From a virus, in IMG/VR virus record IMGVR_UViG_3300020215_000100, positions 1 to 36,392 of that record: a stretch of 36,392 bases of DNA; one strand, 5' to 3'. The position numbers and the translations under genes were made by a program. Shown here piece after piece: positions 21,934 to 30,009 of the stretch. The notes under the pieces are model-generated. The model was not told the DNA's origin, did no database searches, and saw only the letters and a list, made by a program, of their open reading frames with translations. How positions within the stretch are numbered: position 1 is the stretch's first letter; each line of letters opens with the position of its first letter.

Positions 21934-23442
21934 ATGGCATATCAAAAAGTACAATTTGGATTCCCCCGTCGGCCAATTGACCTGGGTGCGCCGTCAATCT
22001 TTCAGGCAATCAAACAGCGACGCGACGAAGGGCGAGCGGCCGACGAGCGGGTTGCTGCGCAGGCCGAGGAGCGCTTTAACAAGCGCCGGGCTGGCTACAC
22101 GAATGCCCTTATGCAGGCACAGGCGTTTCTTGACAAGGGTGACATTCAGACCGCCCAGGCGCTTCTAGCGCCGTATGTCGGCGGAATGCAAGAGGTTGCC
22201 AGTGGGCCTCCGCCTAGTGCATCGCCGGTTACCCCGGCCGCCCAACCTGTCGCAGGCGGATCCGCAGCCCCGGACCAGCTAGACGGCGGTCGCAGCGTTG
22301 GTAGCCCCGGCGAACGAATTCAGTATCCGACCGACACCGAAGAGCCCGAAAGGTCTGTCCCGGCGTTCACCGTTGGCGGGCCCAGTATTGAGCAGCTTAT
22401 GCAGCAGGCGGCGCCGCTGGGCGCTGCGGTCGCCACCGGCCGGCCACCGGCCGATGCCGTCGACCAAATCCTGTCACAACCAGCTAACCCCATTATGGCC
22501 GCGAGACAGGGCCAGCAGGCGCAACGAGCGCGGACTGTCCTGCAATACTTCGACCCCATGGGCAATCGGGTGACACTAGACCCGGAGGCCAGGCGGCAAG
22601 AGGCGCTTCGTCGGCAAGACGAGGAGACGAACCGTATCCTTGGCGTGTCGGATGGACTGGCTGATCCAGAGGATCAGAATGTGTATCGGGCGGCTCTGCT
22701 GACTACGCGTGACCCGGAGCTGGCGATGAGGATCGTCGAGCAACGCCGGTCGACGCGCGAGGCGCTAAGGGTGAAGGAGCAGGACTACCAGCGGAACCGG
22801 GCGGACCGGATTGAGGATCGGGACTTCCAGGCAAAGGAGGCGAAGGAACGGGCCCATATCGCAGCCTCGGCCGCCAGGGCGCGGCAGAATGATAAGCCAC
22901 TAACCGACCCGGAGCGCAAGGCGGGCGCAGCCGCGGCCCGTCTGGATACGCTATTGGCCGACTACGACAGGATCAAGCCACCCGACGACAACACCATGCG
23001 GACGATTATGTCCGACGTAGCGAGAGAGGCGGCGCTTGAAAAGTCGCCGCTCGCCAAAGCGGCACTTATCGAAACCGGCAGGTATACGCCACTCGGCGAA
23101 AAGCTCACACCGCAGGCGCGCTCGTACATTAACCAAATGAAAGAAATCGCCGCCGTTATTCTGCGTAAGGAATCAGGGGCAACGATTACGGCGTCCGAGC
23201 TTGAGGATGTGATTCAGCGATACTCGCGCCAACCCGGAGACACGCCGGCCGACCTGGCACAGAAGCGGAAAAACTTGGGCTTGGCCGTCGAGGCGATCCG
23301 CGGAGAAACACGTCTTGGGGACGCCGCGGTAAAAGGCGCCATGCCAGACAAGAATGCCGAGCGGGCGGCGAGGAAGAAGGGCGGCGGCAAGAAACCGTCT
23401 GCGTCGATCGACGAACTCGTCGACCAGGCAATGAAGAAATGA
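21934..23442 (+). CDS. Putative ejection / internal virion protein
   Basis: A 502-residue mostly helical protein. The N-terminal 180 residues are P, A and Q-rich linkers. From about 240 there are long charged helices, and a C-terminal motif ILRKESGATITASELEDVIQ followed by RYSRQPGDTPADLAQKRKN closely resembles a motif I recall from podovirus internal or structural proteins. The lysine-rich tail (RKKGGGKKPS) may contact DNA. It starts right after the previous stop. It is the second of three ejection-type genes. Confidence 0.65.
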   Translation: MAYQKVQFGFPRRPIDLGAPSIFQAIKQRRDEGRAADERVAAQAEERFNKRRAGYTNALMQAQAFLDKGDIQTAQALLAPYVGGMQEVASGPPPSASPVTPAAQPVAGGSAAPDQLDGGRSVGSPGERIQYPTDTEEPERSVPAFTVGGPSIEQLMQQAAPLGAAVATGRPPADAVDQILSQPANPIMAARQGQQAQRARTVLQYFDPMGNRVTLDPEARRQEALRRQDEETNRILGVSDGLADPEDQNVYRAALLTTRDPELAMRIVEQRRSTREALRVKEQDYQRNRADRIEDRDFQAKEAKERAHIAASAARARQNDKPLTDPERKAGAAAARLDTLLADYDRIKPPDDNTMRTIMSDVAREAALEKSPLAKAALIETGRYTPLGEKLTPQARSYINQMKEIAAVILRKESGATITASELEDVIQRYSRQPGDTPADLAQKRKNLGLAVEAIRGETRLGDAAVKGAMPDKNAERAARKKGGGKKPSASIDELVDQAMKK

Positions 23443-23446
23443 TGGA

Positions 23447-23650
23447 TTATTTCCAGGGAAATGAAAGCGGCGTTTCCCACGCTGCGCGAATGAGGCGGAT
23501 TACGCCCCAGCCGGCAAAAAACAGCACCACCGGAATAGCGAGTGCAACGGCGAATTGCACGACACCATTGATCACGTCGCCAAGATCACGAAGCTCCCTG
23601 GCGCACTCCAGAGCTTCTCGTTTTACGGCCTTAGACGCCTCGCGAATCAT
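23447..23650 (-). CDS. Small antisense membrane protein
   Basis: A 67-residue protein on the minus strand in the 224-base gap between two rightward late genes. It has a charged N-terminal helix (about 1-25), one strong membrane segment at about 29-52 (VVQFAVALAIPVVLFF) and a short C-terminus. The start is taken as ATG 23650, with GGGG just upstream on the minus strand. A longer frame to 23719 would run into the next gene. The gap has no convincing plus-strand gene. A single-membrane-span protein expressed against the late operon would suit a superinfection-exclusion or lysogeny-type role, but this is speculation. Confidence 0.5.
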   Translation of the reverse strand: MIREASKAVKREALECARELRDLGDVINGVVQFAVALAIPVVLFFAGWGVIRLIRAAWETPLSFPWK

Positions 23651-23666
23651 GACCCCAGGATAGCAC

Positions 23667-25301
23667 ATGTCGGAAGACAGAGAACGCGTCAAACAAATGT
23701 TCACGTCCCTGCGCGCCAAGGGGTTTGGGGACGAGGAAATCCTCGCGGCCTATGACCGGTGGAAGGCCAAGCAGGCGCCTGCGCAACCACGCAGCGCGTC
23801 CCTTGAACCGGATGTCTTTGCCGACAGACCAGCTGGACTGCGTATGCCCGGCACGGCGCAGGAAACACCGTCGCCTACGCCGCAGGCTGAACCCGGGGTC
23901 CTTTCGAGTATTTATCGTTCGATTGCGGCGCCATTGTTAACAATCGATCCGCGTGCCTCGGAAGAAGAAATGCGAGAGCACGTAAGGGACAGCGCCGCCT
24001 CGTCTGTTGGGCTTATGACTGGCGGGGCGACGAACGTCGCTCTCAAGGCGGCACCTAAGGCAATTGGCCCGGTAACAAAGGGCGTTGTTGGCTCGTATGT
24101 GACCGGCAAGGCCGCAAGGGCAGCTGGCGCTGATGCCGTCGGTGAGGATGCAACCGCGGCAGCGAATAACGAAGATGCAACGGACGCCGACATGCTTATC
24201 GGCGGGGCGGTTCCACTGCTTGGGATGACCGCTGCAGTAGGATCGGATGCCTTGCGCAGGATGAGCAAGTGGACCAAGCGCTATGGCGAAGCCAGGGAGG
24301 CCGGCGTCTTTAATCGCCCAGATATGAGAGGTGTGCCATCCAGCGAAGAAGGCAAGCAAATTGTCGCCGATCGCGCCCAGCAGACAATTGCTAAGAAGTC
24401 GATAGAAAAACTTAGGGCCGTCGGTGAAAAACACGAAGCGGCCAAGCTTTCCCTTGAACGCAACACGCCCTATCACGACTCTTCTCCGGCGATCGCCGCA
24501 CTTGACGAAATAGCGAAGAAAAACACCACCGCAAGAACCGGGGCGATAAGAGACGATGCCCTTGACGCCGCAATTCAAGAGGCTCGTCGCCTTATGGACA
24601 TTGACCCGGAGACGGGCCTTGCGCATATCGATGACCTCTTGGAGGCGCGGCGAACCTTGGCGGCGCGGGCGAAATACGGGAAAAATCAGACGCCAACCAG
24701 GGAAAACTTAGCGTACAAGAAAATTGAACGGGCAATCGATAAGGCCATACCGGACGAGATTAAAGAGATCGACGACGCATATCATGCCCAGGCAACCGAA
24801 AACGAGCGCCTAAACGACGCCCTCTATCGTAAGCGTGTAAAGAATGTTTCGCGCGGCGTGCGCGAAGATGGCACGCCGGACATTGATTCCGCTCTTGAAG
24901 AGGCAGGGGCCAGGCGCATCGCTAGATATGCAGACGATACACTCCCCTCGTATTCACAGCGTCGAGCCATGGAGCGTATCCGGAGGATGGACCCCGCATA
25001 CGCGGAGCAACTTGATTTAGCCACCGCCCAAGCGGCGAAGATGGCAACGCTCCCTGGCGGTAATCGTGTGCAGGACACGATGTCGGCCCTTGTTAAGCAA
25101 GGGCAGATTGTTCCGTTCTTGCAGCAAAATGCGCGTGCTTTTTCAGCACGCGCCGCCGATCCGGCCCTGACGGCAACTCGCGATCTCCTGGCTGAACGCC
25201 CGCTGTCCGCATCCGTTGGCGCCATCATCAACGCCCGCCTGGCCGAAAAAGAGCGCGACGAAGAACGAGCCCGCAAACTCAAGAAGGGCGGGAAGCGCTA
25301 G
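23667..25301 (+). CDS. Putative ejection / internal virion protein
   Basis: A 544-residue protein, third of the ejection-type set. The N-terminus (VKQMFTSLRAKGFGDEEILA) looks like a small helical domain. Residues about 105-195 are rich in G, A and V (GVVGSYVTGKAARAAGADAV) and may insert in membranes. The rest is charged helical coiled coil up to a lysine/arginine-rich end. It has no recognised catalytic motif. Its stop overlaps the end of the leftward gene at 25298 by four bases. Confidence 0.65.
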   Translation: MSEDRERVKQMFTSLRAKGFGDEEILAAYDRWKAKQAPAQPRSASLEPDVFADRPAGLRMPGTAQETPSPTPQAEPGVLSSIYRSIAAPLLTIDPRASEEEMREHVRDSAASSVGLMTGGATNVALKAAPKAIGPVTKGVVGSYVTGKAARAAGADAVGEDATAAANNEDATDADMLIGGAVPLLGMTAAVGSDALRRMSKWTKRYGEAREAGVFNRPDMRGVPSSEEGKQIVADRAQQTIAKKSIEKLRAVGEKHEAAKLSLERNTPYHDSSPAIAALDEIAKKNTTARTGAIRDDALDAAIQEARRLMDIDPETGLAHIDDLLEARRTLAARAKYGKNQTPTRENLAYKKIERAIDKAIPDEIKEIDDAYHAQATENERLNDALYRKRVKNVSRGVREDGTPDIDSALEEAGARRIARYADDTLPSYSQRRAMERIRRMDPAYAEQLDLATAQAAKMATLPGGNRVQDTMSALVKQGQIVPFLQQNARAFSARAADPALTATRDLLAERPLSASVGAIINARLAEKERDEERARKLKKGGKR

Positions 25302-25708
25302 TGGACATCGCCCGCGACTTCATCTATCGGAATGCCGAGCTTCGTCGCAAGCTCAGCAATGATCTCGTCGCTCACCGTGGCGCCGTCATCAATCCGATAC
25401 CCAATCACATCGCCCTTATGGGTAACCATAAGGCTTACGCCGGTGGGAAACCCGCGCTTTCTCAGCGCCTCTACAACGCTTCTGATGTGTGCGGCCATGG
25501 GGCGCATACTAGCAACGAACTTACCCGTGCGTCTAAAAACAGCGTCGCCAAGATCATCCTCAAGGCGCATCAAGCAATCCCGGAGGCTTTCCACGAGTCC
25601 GCCGCCGACCATGCTCTGGGAGTGAATTTCAGCCGCACCCTCGGGTATCGCAGCGGCAACATACCAGCGTTGGCCATCGTCCGTATTGGCGCTGATGGTT
25701 AGACACAT
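25298..25708 (-). CDS. Antisense hypothetical protein with own promoter
   Basis: A 136-residue protein on the minus strand inside the late block. It looks like a well-folded alpha/beta protein: SLRDCLMRLEDDLGDAVFRR, then VSLMVTHKGDVIGYRIDDGA and an acidic helix. It has no recognised domain. On the minus strand TGTTATAAT (25723-25715) ends six bases before ATG 25708, so the mRNA would start at the ATG and lack a leader. The opposite reading frame (25301-25702) is less protein-like. Its place, after the third ejection gene and before the fibres, matches where P22 has its immI and sieA genes, so an immunity or exclusion role is possible. Confidence 0.6.
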   Translation of the reverse strand: MCLTISANTDDGQRWYVAAAIPEGAAEIHSQSMVGGGLVESLRDCLMRLEDDLGDAVFRRTGKFVASMRPMAAHIRSVVEALRKRGFPTGVSLMVTHKGDVIGYRIDDGATVSDEIIAELATKLGIPIDEVAGDVH

Positions 25709-25714
25709 AGCCTA

Positions 25715-25723
25715 ATTATAACA
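25715..25723 (-). promoter_or_regulatory. Extended -10 promoter, leaderless start
   Basis: The minus strand reads TGTTATAAT, a perfect TGn-TATAAT. The first base of ATG 25708 is seven bases after the box. This is the expected start point of transcription, so the message is probably leaderless. No strong -35 box is visible. Confidence 0.6.
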
Positions 25724-25757
25724 CGAAGTTAGTTTTTAGTTTAGGAGCTTATAACTT

Positions 25758-26150
25758 ATGTCAGTCGTTACTCACTTTACGCCCCCGACTCCGTCGGTGG
25801 CCAACAACGCCGTTAGTGTTGTTTTCGACAGCACCCGTTCCTTTGCGAGTGCGCCGTCGTCAACCACCGTCGGTGATTTCCGCGGCCGCCATCCAAGCAC
25901 CCGCATTGCAGGCGTCGCCCTCTGCACAGACCAAAACGTCACCCTCCGCCTCGACTACCTCAAAAGCGATGGCACCTGGGTCACCGGCGCCAAAAGTCAG
26001 ACGTGCACGGCCGGTACCGACCAGCCCATCGACTGGCTTGCGTCTGCGTCTGACTGGCGCGTAGTGGTCGCCAACGGCGCCACTGGCCCCACGGCGCTGA
26101 CCCTGTACGGCTGGCACATCACCAAGGGCGATCGCGCCAGCGGAGCATAG
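25758..26150 (+). CDS. Putative virion surface protein
   Basis: A 130-residue beta-rich protein with low charge (NAVSVVFDSTRSFASAPSST, then CTDQNVTLRLDYLKSDGTWV). The pattern of strands suggests a small jelly-roll or immunoglobulin-like domain found in phage decoration or fibre-associated proteins. ATG 25758 has AGGAG about 11 bases upstream. It begins the fibre gene group after the antisense gene. Confidence 0.6.
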   Translation: MSVVTHFTPPTPSVANNAVSVVFDSTRSFASAPSSTTVGDFRGRHPSTRIAGVALCTDQNVTLRLDYLKSDGTWVTGAKSQTCTAGTDQPIDWLASASDWRVVVANGATGPTALTLYGWHITKGDRASGA

Positions 26151-26153
26151 CCA

Positions 26154-26984
26154 ATGGCGATTGCCGATACCTCATATTTCCCACAGCGCCCTCCACCCGC
26201 CGACGCCAAGTACGTTACGCAGACTGCGGATTCAACGCTATCTGCCGAGCAGTCCCTGGGGACGTTGACCACCGGCCTATTGCTGAACACTGTCACCGGA
26301 AGCACCGGCGTACTTTCCAAGGCGACATACGGCACCGATTACGATATCCCACGCAACGTCGAGGAGACCGAGGCCAAGCGCGCCTACGAGGCGCTGGGCA
26401 CTGCGAATCTAAACTTCTGGTTCTATCCGGTTTCATACGTTGGAACCGGCGGCATCGCTGGCGCCTCGAACAGCGGCAGCGGAGCCCAATCGGTGCAGGC
26501 GGGCGCGTATCAGCTCGCCACGGGCGCAACCGCAAACTCTTGGACGCGAATCTTTGCGTTTAACGACGGCGCCGATTTCGGGAAGAGCATTCGCACCGGG
26601 CAGAACTGGTACATCTCCGCGCGCTACAAGCTGACGACGGCTATCGATAACCAGGTGATCGCGTTTTGCGGGGCTGGCGACTCTGCCGGTGCACAGCTCG
26701 GAATGGGCGTTTTCGGGTCTACCAGCACAACCAATTTTCATCTCAGCGGGCCAAGCGGAACCGCCATCAACGGCGGCGTGGCCATAGATACCGCATTCCA
26801 CACGCACCGTGCGTACCGCGTCGGCGCCACAACCACCTACCAAATCGACACTAGCACAGCGGTCACCGGTGACGTAAACATCGCGACCGATCTGACCCCG
26901 TATTGCTACATCCAAAACGGAACCACTGCGGCGGCCCGCACGATGCAAATCGTGTGGATCTGCGCCGCGAGCCCCTCCTTGTAA
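26154..26984 (+). CDS. Tail fibre / receptor-binding protein A
   Basis: A 276-residue protein. Its N-terminus MAIADTSYFP, then YVTQTADSTLSAEQSLGTLT, resembles a common phage fibre adaptor segment. The C-terminal 180 residues (from NFWFYPVSYVG) are beta-rich and look like a lectin-type receptor-binding domain. The N-terminus is similar to that of the fibre at 28022, so both may attach to the same virion site. ATG 26154 follows GGAG by nine bases. Confidence 0.7.
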   Translation: MAIADTSYFPQRPPPADAKYVTQTADSTLSAEQSLGTLTTGLLLNTVTGSTGVLSKATYGTDYDIPRNVEETEAKRAYEALGTANLNFWFYPVSYVGTGGIAGASNSGSGAQSVQAGAYQLATGATANSWTRIFAFNDGADFGKSIRTGQNWYISARYKLTTAIDNQVIAFCGAGDSAGAQLGMGVFGSTSTTNFHLSGPSGTAINGGVAIDTAFHTHRAYRVGATTTYQIDTSTAVTGDVNIATDLTPYCYIQNGTTAAARTMQIVWICAASPSL

Positions 26985-26986
26985 TC

Positions 26987-28018
26987 ATGGCGGAAAACAG
27001 CTCTGTCAGGGCGAAGCTCGGTGCTTTCCTCAAGGTTCAATCGAACCCTGCAGCGTCCGACTCGCCCATGGCGGAGGTGAAGCGCGCGGCATTCGACGCT
27101 TCCACTGGCGCAGCTCAAAACGGCCACGCTGTGATCGGCCTGGTACTTGGTAACGAGGGCACCGCCCAGGTACCAATTAAGGTCGATGCCGGGAACTACT
27201 CGTACACCTCAATTGGCGAGTTTGCCAAGGTCATCCCGATCGCTCTTTTCACCCCATACGTCCAATTCAATGGAGCGGGCTCGCCATCGGTAATTAACCG
27301 TTTCGCCGCCGTCGTTATCCCGCACACGGCCGTGTTTTCTAACGGCGCCGTCAGTATCACCAACGCGGCGACGCTCTACCTCGACGGCGCTCCTGACATC
27401 AACGCTGACGCCACGGTGACCGGCCAGAATCTGGCGATCTGGGTCGACGGCGACGACGTGCGCTTCGACGAGTCCATTTGGTGGGGGCAGGACGGGGCGC
27501 CATTTGAGGACGTGGTCGGCAGCGAAAACTCCCCCATCTCTTCCAATGGCCACTGTCGCCGACGGTTCAACAACGTCACCAAGGGCATGGAGCTTTCTAT
27601 CGACGGTGAACAGTACCGCCCCTGGCCGATGGCTCTCAATTACTTTGAAAACTTCGACCCTCCTAGCCAGGAATACCCGGTTGGAGAGACGACCGTACGG
27701 ACGGTTCTGCCGTCGTCGGTGTCCTCGCGAAAGGGGCAGTGGACGATCATCCCCCACCGATGGACCCTTCCTGCCGCGGTCAACGTCTCAGGCGGCCAGC
27801 TGCGACCCGGCATCCGCATCGAAGTGAATACCGGCTCTGCCCAGCTCTCGCAAAACACAGACACCAGCGGGGAAATACAGGTTGCCCGCGATTCGATGTA
27901 CTTGGCTCTGGCCAACTCCTACACGGTTAAGTTGAGGCTCGTCGTCAACAACACAAGCGCGTCGCCACAGACCGCAGACATTGGGAACTTTCAGTGCGAG
28001 GCGACGTTTATCGGATAA
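26987..28018 (+). CDS. Putative fibre or virion structural protein
   Basis: A 343-residue beta-rich protein starting at ATG 26987. It contains GYVL-free strand pairs such as AATLYLDGAPDINADATVTG and QNLAIWVDGDDVRFDESIWW. It lies between two fibre genes. No family was recognised. Neighbours, low cysteine content and strand-rich composition point to a virion surface role. Three bases separate it from the next start. Confidence 0.6.
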   Translation: MAENSSVRAKLGAFLKVQSNPAASDSPMAEVKRAAFDASTGAAQNGHAVIGLVLGNEGTAQVPIKVDAGNYSYTSIGEFAKVIPIALFTPYVQFNGAGSPSVINRFAAVVIPHTAVFSNGAVSITNAATLYLDGAPDINADATVTGQNLAIWVDGDDVRFDESIWWGQDGAPFEDVVGSENSPISSNGHCRRRFNNVTKGMELSIDGEQYRPWPMALNYFENFDPPSQEYPVGETTVRTVLPSSVSSRKGQWTIIPHRWTLPAAVNVSGGQLRPGIRIEVNTGSAQLSQNTDTSGEIQVARDSMYLALANSYTVKLRLVVNNTSASPQTADIGNFQCEATFIG

Positions 28019-28021
28019 CCA

Positions 28022-29734
28022 GTGGCAATAGCTAATACCTCATATCATCCAGCGTCAGCCGGCGCAGGCGCAGGCACTGACGAGGCGTATATTACCGTCG
28101 CCACAGACGGAGATTTATCCAACGAACGGGCCCTTGCCGCCGAATCTGGCGTCCTGACCATCACGGATGGCGGTGCTAACGGCAATATAACCATTGGCGT
28201 CGCCACGGACGGCATCACTAACGCCAAGCTACGCAACAGCGGCGCCCTAAGCGTAATCGGGCGTAGTGCGAACAGCGCCGGCGACCCTGCCGATATTTCC
28301 GCTACTGCCGCGTCTGGGGCCGTCCTTCGCGAGTCGGGTAGCGCCATCGGCTTCGGGACAATCTCCACCGACGGCTACGCCGATAATTCCGTCACATACG
28401 CCAAGATGCAAGACGTCTCGGCGACCGACCGCCTCATCGGGCGGGACACCGCCGGAGCGGGCGACCCCGAGGAAATATCCGTCGGCGGCGGGCTAGAGTT
28501 CACAGGATCAGGTGGGATTAGGCGCTCGGCGCTTACGGGGGATGTAACGGCGGCTGCCGGGAGCGGCAGCACCACAATCGCAAATGACGCTGTCACTACA
28601 GCCAAGATCCTGGACGACAACGTCACATACGCCAAAATCCAAAACGTCTCAGCGACTGACAGGATCTTGGGCCGCGACACCGCCGGTGCCGGTGACATTG
28701 AAGAGCTGACAGTTGGCGGAGGTCTGGAATTCACCGGGGGCGGTGGCATACAGCGCTCCGCACTGACCGGCGACGTTACCGCCACGGCCGGCTCAAACGC
28801 CACCACTATCGCGAACAACGCCGTCACGAACGCCATGATTCGCGATAGCGCCGCCCTGTCGGTCATCGGGCGCTCGGCCAACTCAGCCGGGGACCCCGCT
28901 GATATCGCCGGTACCGATGGGCAGGTTTTGCGGGTCTCGGGGACGACGCTCGGGTTTGGACAGGTCGCCACGGCCGGCATCGCGGATGATGCAATCACCG
29001 CCGATAAGCTTGGCATTCTGACGACCAAGGGCGACCTGATCACATACACGACCCTACCCGCCCGTCTTGCAGCCGGCACTGACGGCCACGTACTCACAGC
29101 TGATTCCAGCCAGGCAGCAGGCATTAAGTGGGCCGCAGCGGCCGCAAGCGGTGGCGGGGCACGGGATCGGTATTGGGCAGGCACACAGGGGGGAGATCAG
29201 TATTACCGCATAGCTGGACTTAATGGGAATCGCACGCTCGCGGCCGGGGCCATGACCACCGGCAGATTATACGCCCTGCCGTTCTTTACCGGGTCAGACA
29301 CTGTAACGATAACCAAGCTGACTATTTACGTCAGCACGCTGGCAGCCAGTGGCGTAGCGCGGCTGGGGATCTATAGCCCCACCAGCACGACCAACATGGC
29401 GCCGAGCGCGCTTGTTGTCGACTCCGGGGAATTCGCTACAACCACCACCGGGAAAAAGCAACAGACCGTAAGCGCAGCACTAAGTGCCAATACCCTTTAC
29501 TGGGCCGTTGCCATTTTCGGGACCGCAGCGCCGTCGGTTGCGGCGATGGACTCAACAAACCACGCCGATGCGATGATTGCCATTGGGAATAATCTGCTGA
29601 ACGCTACAAATACTGTTCAAATTGGGTTTTACCGCTCGGTCGCCTACGGCGCCCTGCCGGACCCGTTCGGTTCGGCCACGATTTTTTCATTTGCTGACAT
29701 TGACCCGATACCGGCGATTGGCGTGGCCCCATAG
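28022..29734 (+). CDS. Long tail fibre / receptor-binding protein B with internal repeats
   Basis: A 570-residue protein starting at GTG 28022. The N-terminus MAIANTSYHP, then YITVATDGDLSNERALAAES, matches the adaptor of the 26154 fibre. Residues about 123-199 and 200-276 are two tandem copies of a 77-residue unit (VTYAKMQDVSATDRLIGRDT in the first). LSVIGRSANSAGDPADI occurs before and after them. These beta-repeat shafts are typical of trimeric fibres. The C-terminal 190 residues (from RDRYWAGTQGG) form a separate beta domain, probably the receptor-binding tip. Confidence 0.75.
   Translation: MAIANTSYHPASAGAGAGTDEAYITVATDGDLSNERALAAESGVLTITDGGANGNITIGVATDGITNAKLRNSGALSVIGRSANSAGDPADISATAASGAVLRESGSAIGFGTISTDGYADNSVTYAKMQDVSATDRLIGRDTAGAGDPEEISVGGGLEFTGSGGIRRSALTGDVTAAAGSGSTTIANDAVTTAKILDDNVTYAKIQNVSATDRILGRDTAGAGDIEELTVGGGLEFTGGGGIQRSALTGDVTATAGSNATTIANNAVTNAMIRDSAALSVIGRSANSAGDPADIAGTDGQVLRVSGTTLGFGQVATAGIADDAITADKLGILTTKGDLITYTTLPARLAAGTDGHVLTADSSQAAGIKWAAAAASGGGARDRYWAGTQGGDQYYRIAGLNGNRTLAAGAMTTGRLYALPFFTGSDTVTITKLTIYVSTLAASGVARLGIYSPTSTTNMAPSALVVDSGEFATTTTGKKQQTVSAALSANTLYWAVAIFGTAAPSVAAMDSTNHADAMIAIGNNLLNATNTVQIGFYRSVAYGALPDPFGSATIFSFADIDPIPAIGVAP
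28390..28850 (+). repeat. Tandem 77-codon repeat in tail fibre gene
   Basis: Two adjacent copies, at about 28387-28617 and 28618-28850, encode nearly the same 77-residue unit. DNA identity is highest in CGTCACATACGCCAA and GACACCGCCGG blocks. Many differences are at third codon positions, so the copies are not very recent. Repeats like this can recombine and change fibre length. Confidence 0.65.
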
Positions 29735-29743
29735 GAGTAACTA

Positions 29744-30004
29744 ATGCATGCGACGCCGCAGAAAACTGATAATTGGGAAAGTAATCACGGATGGGCAGCA
29801 GTTGCCATCCTCGCGATTGGCCTCTTTATTGGCGTGGCTAAAGGACCCGAGGATTCTCGCGGTCTTGGGAGCGCTCACGCTGCGGGGGCTAGATCGGCTG
29901 AGCGAGGAGATAACGGGAACGGTGCTGGTAATTGCAGTGGGCGGCAAGGCAACGCGGTGGACGGCGGCGACGGTGGGGAGACTTGTACAGAAGATAAAAG
30001 GTAA
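29744..30004 (+). CDS. Possible small membrane protein (holin candidate), frame 1
   Basis: This 86-codon frame starts at ATG 29744 behind AGGAG and has a hydrophobic segment at residues about 16-33 (WAAVAILAIGLFIGVAKG), as in a one-span holin. Its C-terminal half is glycine- and asparagine-rich and looks less like a normal protein. It almost wholly overlaps the second frame that starts four bases later. Its place, before a lipoprotein protease and near lysis genes, fits lysis, but evidence is limited. Confidence 0.35.
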   Translation: MHATPQKTDNWESNHGWAAVAILAIGLFIGVAKGPEDSRGLGSAHAAGARSAERGDNGNGAGNCSGRQGNAVDGGDGGETCTEDKR

Positions 30005-30008
30005 ATAG
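29748..30008 (+). CDS. Small basic protein overlapping frame 1
   Basis: This 86-codon frame starts at ATG 29748 with the same ribosome-binding site. It has a basic N-terminus (MRRRRKLIIGK), moderate hydrophobic stretches at about 33-47 (DPRILAVLGALTLRG) and 57-66 (TVLVIAVGG), and a basic end. Codon third positions are GC-rich in its later two-thirds, so it is likely the main frame there. It could be a small membrane-associated lysis protein. No family was recognised. Confidence 0.5.
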   Translation: MRRRRKLIIGKVITDGQQLPSSRLASLLAWLKDPRILAVLGALTLRGLDRLSEEITGTVLVIAVGGKATRWTAATVGRLVQKIKGK

Positions 30009-30009
30009 C

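Noticed and set aside
23439-23663. A 74-codon plus-strand frame opposite the antisense membrane gene
   Set aside because: It overlaps the stop of the previous gene and has low-complexity S/T/R composition; the minus-strand frame with a membrane segment is more convincing.
25301-25702. A 133-codon plus-strand frame opposite the antisense gene
   Set aside because: It has no ribosome-binding site and a poor composition, while the minus strand has both a promoter element and a coherent product.
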